Assembly: GCA_039621445.1 (NCBI GenBank) | Contig: CP154956.1 | Span: forward strand, 35,127,437-35,191,436 | From: Euglena gracilis | Taxonomy: Eukaryota > Euglenida > Euglenophyceae > Euglenales | Direction: 5' to 3' | Length of the DNA stretch: 64,000 nucleotides | Shown here: in pieces, positions 9,901-18,580 of the stretch | How positions within the stretch are numbered: position 1 is the stretch's first letter | How the letters are laid out: each line of letters opens with the position of its first letter | The notes under the pieces: model-generated | Databases searched by the model: none | Told to the model about the DNA's origin: nothing | The model's input: only the letters and a program-made list of their open reading frames with translations | Position numbers and translations under genes: made by a program

Positions 9901-10508
9901 TCGGTGCGCAGCTGCAGAAGCGGATCCGGAGCGAGAAGGCCGAGGCACCGATCACCTGGGTGGAGTCCCTGCCCAGGGCAGTGCAGAAGCTGAACGACTC
10001 CAAGGCGCAGCACGGCCTAAGTCCGTACGAGGTGCTGTATGGACGGCATCGGTGGACTGGTGGCGTACCGTACAAGGCCCCCGTCATGGTGGAGGATGCC
10101 GTGTCGTTCTTCGAGAGACAGAAGGCTGTGGACCAGAAGGTCGCCGAAGTCCTCAACGACCTCCACAAGCGGCAAGCGGACCAGAAGAACCGGAGCAGGA
10201 AGGACCTCGAGGAGTTCGCCAAGGGAGACCTCGTCTGGTACCTCCGGCCTCCGAGGCGGCCGGGCCAGAAGCTCGAGAGCTACTGGCTTGGCCCAGCCCG
10301 GGTCACCGCGCGCCGTGGCGAGCACTCGTACGAGCTGGAGCTGGAGGAGGGCCGCCGCCAAGAGGCCCACCGCTGCCAGCTGAAGGCCTACCGCGATGAC
10401 ACGCGGTTGTGGGGCCCGCCCAAGATGTTCGCCTACCGGCAAGCCAGACCGCAGGAAGACGTGGACATCGAGGAGTGGACGGTGGAGGAGATCCGGCGGC
10501 ACCGCTGA
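6993..10508 (+). CDS. Element A pol: reverse transcriptase and integrase (middle out of frame)
   Basis: The frame opens at ATG 6993 with a pre-RT segment. RT motifs follow: AAFPIRKKNGKWGMVCDY, FSTIDLRDAFHQV, VVPQGINVGPALLQR and the catalytic YFDD at about 7665-7676. From about 7830 to 8455 the true protein is in another frame (RNase H, next entry) and then returns to this frame at WHAKLNEF and HVPGETNVVGDAMSR, the last RNase H motif. A Ser/Ala/Pro linker (about 8770-9185) precedes integrase: zinc-binding H...H...CPVC (about 9395-9510), then D (VAIDLF), D (TSDRGPHF) and E (NGRAESLG). The C-terminal EEWTVEEIRRHR is the first strand of the chromodomain and stops at TGA 10506-10508. Confidence 0.85.
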   Translation: MVAKVLIDSAKEAKEVRGVVTAEAEEQHPLAVQLRAEMLKDFEGRVFCDRVHPDPPPRGQHGMAVLRLKPNAQPVVGRVIHLRGERLEALREMEEECRRDRKVEPGRGLWRAAAFPIRKKNGKWGMVCDYAVTNLQIMADSYPLPLTEEIVAEQAKCTLFSTIDLRDAFHQVALAEESRPVTNVQLPGGLCKWRVVPQGINVGPALLQRDIDATCAAVKAHSHPYFDDIIVSMRQGAEETDEEFYQKHARDVRETLLALEKDRWVSDSRKVKLFMTQVEIRGACPGARQEGACPRETVGGAALAAAADGQQSPRVSRRLQLLCGLRETLRGAGGAVAGEAEVAEGADQGGIQAPSGVDGAGEGGVRQAEEGPRRRPGAVPHRSSQAVRPAHRRVGLRHRSGAGAVPEHRRRAAGGGPAAGGLRPGGLHVPEAHRGAAPSVGCPGQGDVCRGGRPRQVGGLPAGQRDPRPDRPPQPGVVVQGVRRRRRARWHAKLNEFRITVAHVPGETNVVGDAMSRWAYPASQGWRDTSWHGTEADTKEMKAHILEEKLREKSTPKAVHPEDEETKAEQVERSTLKEGRELAVIQLIPLQSFAAVPSASHIAVTTRSRLDTQRNARDAPADAPHGTRSEHPREMHPSASSPAAAAAPPSASSAAVPPSASCIASPASVPAPQSTAPQSIAPPAAPTAGVSSPAMPVPASAAGVPSPAASVPSAAPAAGVPSTADPVPPQPDLDINVFDMDWSKAYAVCPRWKPVWDQAHNGPGWPSGFQLVDGRLVSAGRWCVPSGLLAEVQREQHSVSGHIGGDRLVEEAERTYVFADRMEAAKVASGLQRTCPVCQATEHPHQPLRLKVCPTPVPPYIMASVAIDLFVMPEVDFEGQLYNVFAACVDRHSGWVVATADHTRGFTAATMAKAMYRGWWSPHGLPSVITSDRGPHFAGAWWRSMCGLHGIRHAYAQAYHHAANGRAESLGAQLQKRIRSEKAEAPITWVESLPRAVQKLNDSKAQHGLSPYEVLYGRHRWTGGVPYKAPVMVEDAVSFFERQKAVDQKVAEVLNDLHKRQADQKNRSRKDLEEFAKGDLVWYLRPPRRPGQKLESYWLGPARVTARRGEHSYELELEEGRRQEAHRCQLKAYRDDTRLWGPPKMFAYRQARPQEDVDIEEWTVEEIRRHR
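7834..8616 (+). CDS. Element A RT connection and RNase H segment (shifted frame)
   Basis: Reads SLRAFLGVCNYYAGYVRLYAEL, the usual gypsy RT thumb and connection, then RNase H: LRTDASDYAIGAVL with the first Asp, VRDKETYAVVAALDKW with the Glu, and LVLTDHRSLE with the next Asp. The last Asp is in HVPGETNVVGD, back in the surrounding pol frame. Two compensating frame changes near 7830 and 8455 bracket this segment, so the original was one continuous polyprotein. Confidence 0.85.
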   Translation: MGHVLGHGRRAPAPGKLSAVQHWQLPPTVSSLRAFLGVCNYYAGYVRLYAELAAPLQEKLKLPRELTKAGSKHPVVWTEQEKEAFDKLKKALVADLELYHIDPAKPFVLRTDASDYAIGAVLEQFPNIDGVPRVEDLRPGASVPVAFMSRKLTEGQRLRWDVRDKETYAVVAALDKWAGFLLDNEILVLTDHRSLELWYKEYVAGGGPDGMRSSTSSASPWRTSPARPTWWAMPCPAGPTRPHKAGATPRGTAPRPTRRR

Positions 10509-11876
10509 CGAGACGACGGCGACTGGGAGTTCGGGGTGAAGTGGGAGGGCCACCCGACTCTCACGTGGGAGCCGTTGAAGAAATTCTTCCATCGCTACTC
10601 TCACCAGATGATCGAGTACGCCAAGTCCAAGAAGCTCAAGGTGGACCTGCTGGACTACCTCCACCGCAACCCGGCTGAGGTGGCGGTCATCATCGCGGAG
10701 GTGAAGAAGCAGGAGCAGGAGGTCATCAACAACACCGAGTGGGAGGACCCACCCGAGGAGTGGGTCTGGCCCGACGAGGACATCAAGAAGGACGAGGAGG
10801 CAAGCAGCCAGGAAGGGAAGTCAGCGGACCCCCCAGTGGGCACAGCGGTGCCTGCAGCACAGCACGTCCCGACACGCGATCCACCGCCAGCGCTAGGTCA
10901 GCATCCACCGCGGACCGTCGCCGCCGCTGCATCGCACCAGCCTGTCCCGCTGCACTTCGTGCACCACCCGTCCGATCGTCCCTCCGTCTCTGCGTTTCCC
11001 CAGCCGTCGCAGGAGGCTGCTCCCCAGATCCCCTCTGCTGCGGTATCAACCTTGGTGTGTCCATCGACAGGAGCTGAGTGTGCGCAGCCCGTGTCTGCGT
11101 TCGCTCATTTGCTGCCGCACGCTGCCCCCCAGGCGGCTGTGGCTGCCTCCCAGGCTGCTGTGGCCGCCCCCCAGGCGACGGTGGTGGCTGCCAACCAGGC
11201 TGCTGTGGCTGCCCCCCAGGCCGCTGTGGCTGCCTCTGCGATGTTCACCCATTCTCCGTATGTGCCCATTCCGAACCATTTCCCGGCTGCGGGCGGGGAC
11301 GCGGTGCCCCCTCCGCCTGCGGCCTTCCCGGTGTGTACGGGCCGGCACCCCCCCATGCCGCCGGCCTGTGCCACGCCGTCCCCGTTCCTCTCACACCATT
11401 TCCTGCCAGCGCACCCCCATACCCAGTGCGCCCCGTTCATCCCCTGTCCCGATGGAGCCTTCGCCACCCATGGCTCCTTCCCGTTGCACCTCCAGGACCC
11501 GTCCTCAGCCGCAAGGCGGCGAGAGGGCACCACCGCCGGTGTCTGCGTCCTCAATCCCCCCAACGCAAGCCTGGTGAGTCCCGGCCCTTTCCGGCCCCAA
11601 CCCGGAGGCCACCCATTTTTCCCTACCCACGGCTACCCATGCCAGCCCACCGCCCCGGGGGTGGTTGGAAAAGCCTGGCGTCAAACCGTACTGGGTAGCG
11701 GGGGGTGTATTTGTGGGGCTGCTGCTGCTGCTGCTGTTCCTTGCCTGCCGATTCGCCAGAGTGCCTGCTGCGCAGATCACCAAGACGCTGGCGGAGGCTG
11801 GGTACGTGGAGACTACACCGTCGGAGGCGAGCCGACGGATGGAAGCGGATGTCTCTGCCCCTGTCCTTCACACTGA
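10509..11876 (+). CDS. Element A chromodomain remainder plus Ala/Pro-rich C-terminal extension
   Basis: In the same frame as pol and separated from it only by TGA 10506-10508. It reads DWEFGVKWEGHPTLTWEPL, which completes the chromodomain begun before the stop, then an acidic NNTEWEDPPEEWVWPDEDI segment. Chromodomains in such elements steer integration to particular chromatin. Beyond it are some 330 residues rich in Ala, Pro and Gln, with a tandem repeat QAAVAAxQAAVAAP at about 11130-11240. The extension is far longer than usual after a chromodomain. The TGA may be a CGA to TGA change. After about 11655 the likelier frame is the next entry. Confidence 0.65.
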   Translation, partial: RDDGDWEFGVKWEGHPTLTWEPLKKFFHRYSHQMIEYAKSKKLKVDLLDYLHRNPAEVAVIIAEVKKQEQEVINNTEWEDPPEEWVWPDEDIKKDEEASSQEGKSADPPVGTAVPAAQHVPTRDPPPALGQHPPRTVAAAASHQPVPLHFVHHPSDRPSVSAFPQPSQEAAPQIPSAAVSTLVCPSTGAECAQPVSAFAHLLPHAAPQAAVAASQAAVAAPQATVVAANQAAVAAPQAAVAASAMFTHSPYVPIPNHFPAAGGDAVPPPPAAFPVCTGRHPPMPPACATPSPFLSHHFLPAHPHTQCAPFIPCPDGAFATHGSFPLHLQDPSSAARRREGTTAGVCVLNPPNASLVSPGPFRPQPGGHPFFPTHGYPCQPTAPGVVGKAWRQTVLGSGGCICGAAAAAAVPCLPIRQSACCADHQDAGGGWVRGDYTVGGEPTDGSGCLCPCPSH

Positions 11877-13602
11877 CACTGATACTGTGGAGGCAGGAGG
11901 AGGCTGGCGCCCAAGGCCGGAAGCCAGAGGCGGGCGGCAGCCAGGGGCAGAGCAGACCCCCCCAGCCGGCCAAGGGAAGACAACGGCCGGGAGACAGCGG
12001 GGGGGCGGAGGCCACACGGACAAGCCAGCGGCCCAAGGGGGCCACCAGCCAGCCACCCCCCCCCCCAGCCAGCGAGGGGAGGCAGACAGCCAGAGCAGCA
12101 AGGCAACCCCCCCCCCCAGGGGAGACATGGAGCCAGGCAGCCCGACCCCAATACAGACAGCCCCCCCCCCCCCCCAGGGGGAACCGAAGCCAGCCAGGCC
12201 CCCCCAGGGGGAACCGAAGCCCCCCCCCCCCCCCAGGGGGAACCGAAGCCAGCCAGGCCCCCCCAGAGGGAACCGAAGCCACCCCCCCCCCCAGGGGGAA
12301 CCGAAGCCAGCCAGGCCCCCCCCCCAGGGGGAACCGAAGCCCCCCCCCCCCAGGGGGAACCGAAGCCAGCCAGGCCCCCCCAGGGGGAACCGAAGCACCC
12401 CCCCCCCAGGGGGAACCGAAGCCAGCCAGGCTCCCCCCAGGAGGAACCGAAGCCAGCCAGCCCCCCCCCCCAGGGGGAACAGACCCCGCCCCCCCCCCCC
12501 CAGGGGGAACCGAAGCCAGCCCCCCACCCCCAGGGGGCACCGAACAGCCAAAGCCCCCAGGGGGCACCAGCAAGACGAGAGGCCCCAGAGGGCCACCGAG
12601 CCACGGCCCCCCAGAGGGCCACCGAGAGGCCCCAGAGGACCACCGAGCCAAGACCCCCCCCAGGAGGCCCCAGAGGGCCACCGAGCCAGGCCCCCCCCCC
12701 AGGGGGCCCCAGAGGGCCACCGAGCCAGGACCCCCCCCCCCGGGGCCCAGAGGCCACAAACCCAAGACCGCCCACCCCCCGGGGGCCCAGAGGCCACCAA
12801 CCAAGGCCCCCCCCCCCCCAGGGGGCCCGGAGAGCACGACCAAAGACCCCCCACACACCAAGGCAAAAAAAAAAGAAGACCCCAGGGGAACCCCCGGGCA
12901 AAAAAAAACAACGCCCCCGGACCCCCCCGAAAAAAAAAGGAGGACCCCCCCCCCCCCCAGGGGCGCCCACACACAAAAAACAAAGCGCCCCCCCCCAGGG
13001 GCGCCCACACCCACCAGAGCCCCAGAGCGCCAAACGAGAACCGAAGAGGGCGCAAGGAGCACCCCCCCTCCCCAGAGCGCCACAAGAGAACCGAGCAGGC
13101 GCAAGGGAGAGAAAGGCACGCCCCCCCCCCCCCAGCCAGCCGAAGGAAGCCAGGCATGGGGCAAAGGAGGCGAGCCGAAGAGACCCCCCAGGCACCAGAA
13201 AGACCCAAGGGAGCCCAAGGGACCGCCCCCCCCCCCAACCAGCCAGGGAGCGCACAGCCCCCCCGAAAGGCTCAACGCTCCGGGCTCTGCCCCCAGCCTG
13301 CAGGTCGGCGCGGCGCGGCTGCCAAGCCACCCAGCAGGACAGCGGCCCCCGCCCAGAGCCCGGAGGAGTTCCACCCCCTCCCAAGGCGCCCACAGGAGCC
13401 TGCGGCCGGCCTGCCAGCAGACCGCCCGGGGACCAACGCCAGCCCCCGACCAGGCTCCTGTGGCGTGCGAGGCCACACACGAGGGGCTCCCCCGGGCACC
13501 AAACGCCAAAGGCCAAGGCCGAGGCCAAGGCCACACCCCTGCCCTCCTTATACCCGAACCGCCCCGACGTTTGTTTGTACAATTCGTTCACTTCGCCGAT
13601 GA
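11665..13602 (+). CDS. Possible membrane-anchored Pro-rich C-terminal ORF of element A
   Basis: 645 residues. The start carries a clear hydrophobic segment, YWVAGGVFVGLLLLLLFLAC, followed by basic and helical residues, which looks like a single transmembrane helix. The rest is low complexity: a C-rich minisatellite translated as repeats of the form GEPKPARPPQ, then Arg/Pro/Gly-rich sequence. It sits where env-like genes lie in some gypsy elements, between integrase and the 3' LTR. It may be fused to the upstream extension by a frameshift near 11655. Equally open antisense frames exist over the repeat, so only the hydrophobic part is persuasive. Confidence 0.4.
   Translation: MEKPGVKPYWVAGGVFVGLLLLLLFLACRFARVPAAQITKTLAEAGYVETTPSEASRRMEADVSAPVLHTDTDTVEAGGGWRPRPEARGGRQPGAEQTPPAGQGKTTAGRQRGGGGHTDKPAAQGGHQPATPPPSQRGEADSQSSKATPPPRGDMEPGSPTPIQTAPPPPQGEPKPARPPQGEPKPPPPPRGNRSQPGPPRGNRSHPPPQGEPKPARPPPQGEPKPPPPRGNRSQPGPPRGNRSTPPPGGTEASQAPPRRNRSQPAPPPRGNRPRPPPPRGNRSQPPTPRGHRTAKAPRGHQQDERPQRATEPRPPRGPPRGPRGPPSQDPPQEAPEGHRARPPPQGAPEGHRARTPPPGAQRPQTQDRPPPGGPEATNQGPPPPRGPGEHDQRPPTHQGKKKRRPQGNPRAKKNNAPGPPRKKKEDPPPPQGRPHTKNKAPPPRGAHTHQSPRAPNENRRGRKEHPPSPERHKRTEQAQGRERHAPPPPASRRKPGMGQRRRAEETPQAPERPKGAQGTAPPPNQPGSAQPPRKAQRSGLCPQPAGRRGAAAKPPSRTAAPAQSPEEFHPLPRRPQEPAAGLPADRPGTNASPRPGSCGVRGHTRGAPPGTKRQRPRPRPRPHPCPPYTRTAPTFVCTIRSLRR
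12150..12860. repeat. C-rich minisatellite in the 3' part of element A
   Basis: Imperfect tandem units of about 30-45 bp built on CAGGGGGAACCGAAGCC plus a run of 5-12 C fill about 12150-12560. A second unit type built on CCAGAGGGCCACCGAGCCA follows to about 12740, and a related unit continues to about 12860. Unit length varies mainly in the C run, as expected from slippage. Confidence 0.85.
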
Positions 13603-13669
13603 GGTGCGCATCGCCCCCCGCTCCCGCCTCCGAGGTTAGCCGAAGGCAGGCGAGGCCGGGCGCCTCGGT

Positions 13670-13680
13670 AGGAAGGGGAG
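13670..13680 (+). promoter_or_regulatory. Polypurine tract of element A
   Basis: AGGAAGGGGAG ends exactly at the first base of the 3' LTR and is the expected plus-strand primer. Confidence 0.85.
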
Positions 13681-14274
13681 TGTGGGCGGCGGGAGGCGGC
13701 CTGGCGCCTGCGCACTGGAATTAGCGAATATTCTGCCCCATTCCGCTACTTTTTTTACCTGTGTACTTTTCCCCCCCAGGTTCTCTCTTCCGAATGTTTC
13801 ATTCAAAGAATTGTGCATGCTGAAGGAAGGAATATCAAAAATTCAATCCGATTTCAAAGAAACAATTGTCCAAGAATTTCAAAAGGTCAATCCGGAAGGT
13901 CAATCAAAAAGCAAATATTCAAATTCAAAAGAAAGAACAGCAAGCGGCGCTGGGAAGCAAGGTCAAGGTGTTCGTCCGCCCCCCCGCTACCCTTTTTTAA
14001 ATTCAATCCAGGCTTTTTCTCCCCCCCCCTGCTGCTTCAGAGGCACCCCCAAGGAGTTGGTCAAAAATACCGTCCCCTCCCCCCAATTTTTGAATTATTC
14101 GGCTGCCGGAACCCAGGTTCTGGCTGAATTCAGGGACCGAAAGAAACAAAAAAAGGGAATTTTTAGGGCGCGTGTGCCAATTTTTACCGGAGCGCCGGGT
14201 GACTGTTTTCCTCCACTCGGCCTGCCGGGGAGCCCATTCCGCGCACGGTCACCGAACCGGCGAGAGGGGAAAAC
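13681..14274 (+). repeat. 3' LTR of element A, shared with the second copy
   Basis: Same length as the 5' LTR (594 bp) and matching throughout, with scattered base changes. It is preceded by the polypurine tract and followed by a second primer site, so it serves both as the 3' LTR of element A and as the 5' LTR of the partial copy after it. Confidence 0.85.
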
Positions 14275-16704
14275 TGGTAGCAGAGGCTTGTTCGTTGTAC
14301 GTTTTCCATTGAAGGCCATTTTGTCAAGTGCCTTCTTTTTGAAATGCAAAGTGTGCACACCTCCCCAGAATTTTCCACACACGAAGAGGCTACGGCCCAC
14401 CGGGACACAGACAAGATGCCAACCTTTGCGGCGGACTCTGAAGTGGTAGCCCCCACCGCAAGTCTTTCCGATAGCCCTCGGGAAGCGCAAGAAAACACCC
14501 CGAAAAGATACCCCCGATCCCCTGCCCCATCACCACTCCCATCCCCACAATCCCCGTTTCCCGCGCTCCCAGCCCCACCCCAACTCCCACTCATCCCCCT
14601 CCAATCCGAGTCCCTAGTCGATAGCCCTCGAGACTCATCCCAAGTCCCCCTCCTGTTCCCGAAATCAGCCCAGCCCCAGAGCTGGGACCCGACCCCCTGG
14701 CTACCACCCGGGGCCCCACCCTCTCAGCTTTTCCCCGGGACCCCACCCTTCCCCCAGCTGATCCCTTCCCTGCCCTTCCCGTTCCCGTTCCCGTCCGAGG
14801 TGCCCCACCTGTCGGGCGTCCAGGAGCTGCAGAGTGAGCGGGCCTTCGCAGGCCTGCCGGTGCCTGTGCCCAGCCCCGAGCCACCGAGGAGCCCTGAGGA
14901 GGTCATGCGGGCCATCACTTATCACCCCGCCCACGAGCTAGGCCCCGGCGAGTCCGAGGGCCGAGACGGGGTCCCCGTCCCTGTGGCTGACCTGATCCCA
15001 TCCGTGCATCCGTCCTTGCAGTTTGCTCTGCCACCCGTGCCGGTGGCAGTGCCCTCGCCGTCGCAGATGGCGTCGTCGTCCAGCCAAGCCATCGCTGCAC
15101 CGGTGGGAGTGCCGCCTCCCTACCGGTCCCCCTGCGAACACCCGAGCACCACCGCCGTGCACCCGCACTTCCGCACCCCCCCATCCTCGGTCCGGCCGCA
15201 CAAGGTGCCGCGGCTGGGCCTCTCCGATGACGAAGGAGATGATGAGGGAGAAGGAGAAGGTGAAGGTGATCAACAACGCCGGGGAGAAGGTCCTCGTGAT
15301 GACGACGAGGAGTGGCTGGCGGTCGGGGACCAGAGCGAGATGTACGACGTCGAGGAGAAGCCGGACGAGGTCATGCAGGCCCCCCCCCGAGTGGGAGGCG
15401 CCATACGCTGCGTTGCAGACGCGGATGGACCGCCTCTGCAACACCGTCGACTTCATCGGCTCCAAGGCGAAGGAGATGTGGGACAGCTGGGCGGCCGTGC
15501 AAATGGCCGCTGCCATGAAGAACAAGGTGTACGAGCAAGGAGTGGCGGTGCAAGAGCTGAAGAAACGGATGGCGGCCCAAGAAGGGGCCCACGTGGACCT
15601 GATGGAGAACGTGGTGAAGGTGAAGGACGACATCGTCAGACTACATCAAGGAATATCAAAAATTCCACAAGCTCATGCCCATGGTGGCCACGGCGGAGGA
15701 TCGGATGACAAGAGTGGAGAAGTACACCCACGACGCGCTCGGAGACTTCGGTGAAGATCTCCGAAGGATCCGGGCGAAGGTGAAGGAGGCGGAAGACAAC
15801 GCCGCAGCCGCGGTGATGGCGGTGAAGAGCGGCGTACCGACGAGTGGACTCGCCGAGCTGGTGGAGGTGGCGCACCTCAGGGCCGCGGTGCAGGAGCTGC
15901 TGCAAGAGAAGGAGCGGCAGCGGGCCGAGAACGTCCAGCTTCAGGGGAAGCTCAACGCCGTCGAGGTGCAGATGTCCGCCTTCACCGCCAAGGTGGAGGC
16001 GACTGCGGTGGCGCAGGGCAGGGCGGTGGAGGTGACGCCGCGCCTGGTGGAGCAGCTGCAGTATCAGCAGGCCGAGAACGCCTGGCTGAAGGAGCAGGTC
16101 AAGTTCCTGGTGGCGCAGGTGCCCTCCCTCACCACCAAGGTGGAGGCAGCCGCGGCCAAGGAGCCAAAGGCCGCTGAGCTGCCGCCGCTGATCGTGTGGA
16201 GGATCCAGAAGGTGGAGACGGAGATCCAGAAGGTGGGAGCCCAAGCCCAAGGGCTGACCGTAGCCGTGCAACGGCTCGCCGCGGACAGCCCCGGAGACAA
16301 GATCCGGGTGGTGGAGACCGAAGTGCAGAAGGTGAACGTCCAGACGCAAGCCGTGGTGATAGCCGTGCAGCGGCTGGACCAAATCGTCTCGAAGGTGATC
16401 GTATCCTCCCAAGCCAAGGCGGTGCCGGCCATGCCCGCCAAGACTCCGCCACCCCCGGCCGAGCAGCAGCCGGTGCCGGTGGCCCGGCAGCAACCAGTGC
16501 CAGAGGTGAGAACGGTCCAGATGGAGAAGCCCATGCAGGAGGAGTCCGTGGTGCAGGAGAAGCCGTCGTCCACCCTCCGACCAGCTCTCCGGCTGGTCCG
16601 GAAGCAGGCCGCGGCGGGAGGGGGCGGGGTGCCGTCCCTCTCCATCGCCCGCCTGACCACGCCGTCCGCAGTCCCCGTCGCCAGCGCGTCCGCGGTGCGA
16701 GAGG
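14275..16704 (+). pseudogene. Second, truncated copy of element A: primer site and gag only
   Basis: A primer site at 14275-14286 is followed by gag that matches 1139-3570 of the first copy. Here the Pro-rich N terminus (14344) runs unbroken into the acidic region, unlike the first copy. Frames then break at a C run near 15380-15395 and again near 15660 (ISKIP instead of ISQLYKL). The coiled coil resumes at 15675. At 16704 similarity to element A stops abruptly at GAGAGGT and unrelated sequence begins, before the capsid. The two copies carry different lesions, so they decayed separately. Confidence 0.8.
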
Positions 16705-17243
16705 TAGGGGCAGAACTACCTGGGACAGAAGAAACCCAGAAGATGTCAACGACATTTGGGAAGATGGAATCAATGATCAAACCCATTCTACCAGAAGTTG
16801 GGCCTAGTCCCCCACAAGGGGCATCAATGGAGGCCCCAGCGTGGCCATCCACTAAAGTCCCCTGCTGTTCAACGCCCCAATACGGGCAGATGGAATGTGG
16901 GCCAAGGAGGACAACATCGACCACGCCTTGGAGGCCAATTCTGCAAGCACATGCCCATTGGACGCGGCAAAGAAGGTCTGTTTAAAACCCCTAAATGTCT
17001 CCCATTATCAACCACCCCCCCAAGGGGAAAAGGGGGGCCCACAGAGGCCCCCCAAGACTTCCAATGCATCTGGAGACTCACATCAAGTCAATCCAAAGAC
17101 AAGGAGAGGCCAGGCCGGGGGCCAAGGCTGTTACGGCCAACAATTTCAAGCCCACTGGGGGCATCACCTTACAGACCCTGGGGGCCAGAAGTTTATCAGC
17201 TGCAGCCCAATAGGGCATTACTACATGGCCCAGCCCCAGGAAG
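16705..17243. other. Unassigned sequence left of element B, part of its target
   Basis: Lies between the break in the second gag copy and the left LTR of element B. It joins the sequence at 34186 onward if element B is removed. Short open stretches exist in all forward frames, but none shows a domain. It may be a degraded piece of another chromodomain retroelement, because the right flank is. The last five bases (GGAAG, 17239-17243) are the target duplication of element B. Confidence 0.5.
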
Positions 17244-17671
17244 AGTGTACGTCCAAAGCTTTCCCTTTTCCCCTTTTTGGGACTTTCTCAAAAAGCCTTT
17301 CGCTTTCGCCTTGGTGCGCAGCCTACTTATGGTAGGGAAAAGTCTTTGGAGTAACAAAAAGTGGTTTTCCCCTTTTGTTCCCAATTCCCCAAGAGGCAAA
17401 GCACAAGACAAAGACTTCAGAAGTTTCTTCTGGAGTCAAGTTCGATTGTTCCGAGGTTTTTTCCCTCTGACAAAACCAATGGTCAAACTTGGAATTGACG
17501 ACAGTGAAGAATACCACCTGTGGGGGAAGGAGAGAAAAGTGCTGACGTGTCCAGAGGCAGATCCCAGAAGGGACTGCCACGATCTTACCAACTGTGGTTT
17601 CCACAGTGGTGCGACCGTCACAGAACCCACTCTGCAGATATCCTACGGAGCTGGGACGTGCCTGGTACACA
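17244..17671 (-). repeat. 3' LTR of element B
   Basis: 428 bp, near-identical to 33754-34180. On the minus strand it starts TGTGTACCAGGCACG and ends GGACGTACACT. Confidence 0.88.
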
Positions 17672-17681
17672 TCCCCCTCCC
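17672..17681 (-). promoter_or_regulatory. Polypurine tract of element B
   Basis: On the minus strand GGGAGGGGGA directly precedes the 3' LTR. Confidence 0.8.
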
Positions 17682-18580
17682 AGGGCTACGCCCGATTTCC
17701 TTCATGGACCAGGGATTCCCAGGTCCAGTCAGGATATCTGACGCTTCCCCGGTGGGGTTCAATTCTACTCCATTCGGTGTCTCTCCTTTCCGCACAGTGG
17801 CATCCACCCAAAGCCCAAAAAACCCGCAAAAGGTTAGCCGCGTTTCGCGGTTACCTATTAGCCGTTTCGGCTTAGGTGGGGTGTGAAAAAGCCCACTGTG
17901 GGAAACGGGGCTTGGCAGGTTTCCTGACAAAGTGTCCCATCCACCCACTTTGGGTGTGCCAAAGGCACGCGGGGTTGGCCAAGCGTATTCGCTGAAAACC
18001 CGAGGGGAGAGGTGTGGAAGGGGGGGCAAGCTCCTATCCTGGTCATACCCGGATAGGGCTCCTAGGCGGTCATATCCGCACTAGGAAACAAAAGCCTACT
18101 TACAAAACCGACTGCCGGCGACAGCTTTGCGGGGGTGGGGGGAAACTAGGGAGGAGAGGGGGGCTGGCTTAGGCCAAAACAGAATTTTTGCTGTCTGGCA
18201 GCCTTAAGGGGCCTTAGGGCCGAAAAGTGACAAGTTGGCCTATTATTACGGCGTGCGCGCTGTATGCTGTGTGTCACTTAGCGGCTTGCCAGGTTTCCCG
18301 GCTGCCAAGGTCTTCACAGCAGTAGCTCCTTCACGACGTGATAAGAGGCGCTTACCTCCTGCAGACGGTTTCCGTCCGCACGGCCATTGGTAGAGGGGGT
18401 GGCGGGGGGGGGGTCTCTTGGATGCTTCCATCCAGAGCGCAGATGTGTGAGACAGACGCGGGGTCATCCCAGGGCTGTTTAGCGATTTCCGCTACCAGTG
18501 TATAGTGTATAAACCTCCTGGGGTGTCCAGGCTCCATGAAGGCGCTTACCTTGCATGGGCCTGGTAATGCCGTTTCGGCA
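17682..18580 (-). other. 3' untranslated region of element B
   Basis: About 900 bp between the ORF3 stop and the polypurine tract. It has many short imperfect inverted repeats and G runs but no convincing coding frame or known RNA. Confidence 0.5.

Larger units (their letters stand above)
545..14274 (+). mobile_element. Element A: complete Ty3/gypsy-type chromodomain LTR retrotransposon with a C5 methyltransferase domain
   Basis: Two direct repeats of 594 bp (545-1138 and 13681-14274) flank an internal region of about 12.5 kb. A tRNA primer site follows the first repeat directly and a purine tract abuts the second. Internal domains in order: Pro-rich and acidic coiled-coil gag, capsid-like and RRM-like region, K/G-rich tail, DNA C5 methyltransferase, aspartic protease, RT with YFDD, RNase H, zinc-binding DDE integrase, chromodomain, and a long C-terminal extension. 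RT before integrase plus a chromodomain places it with gypsy chromoviruses. Several frameshifts and three single in-frame stops suggest this copy is not autonomous as read. Sequence after the second LTR continues straight into another gag, giving an LTR-internal-LTR-internal arrangement. Confidence 0.9.

Noticed and set aside
12150-12860. Regular repeats that could suggest a CRISPR array
   Set aside because: Units touch each other, vary in a C run and lack spacers; the window is eukaryotic.
11623-13536. Long minus-strand Gly-rich ORFs (GSVPPGGG-type repeats)
   Set aside because: They are the antisense reading of the C-rich minisatellite of element A; no start, domain or conservation supports them.
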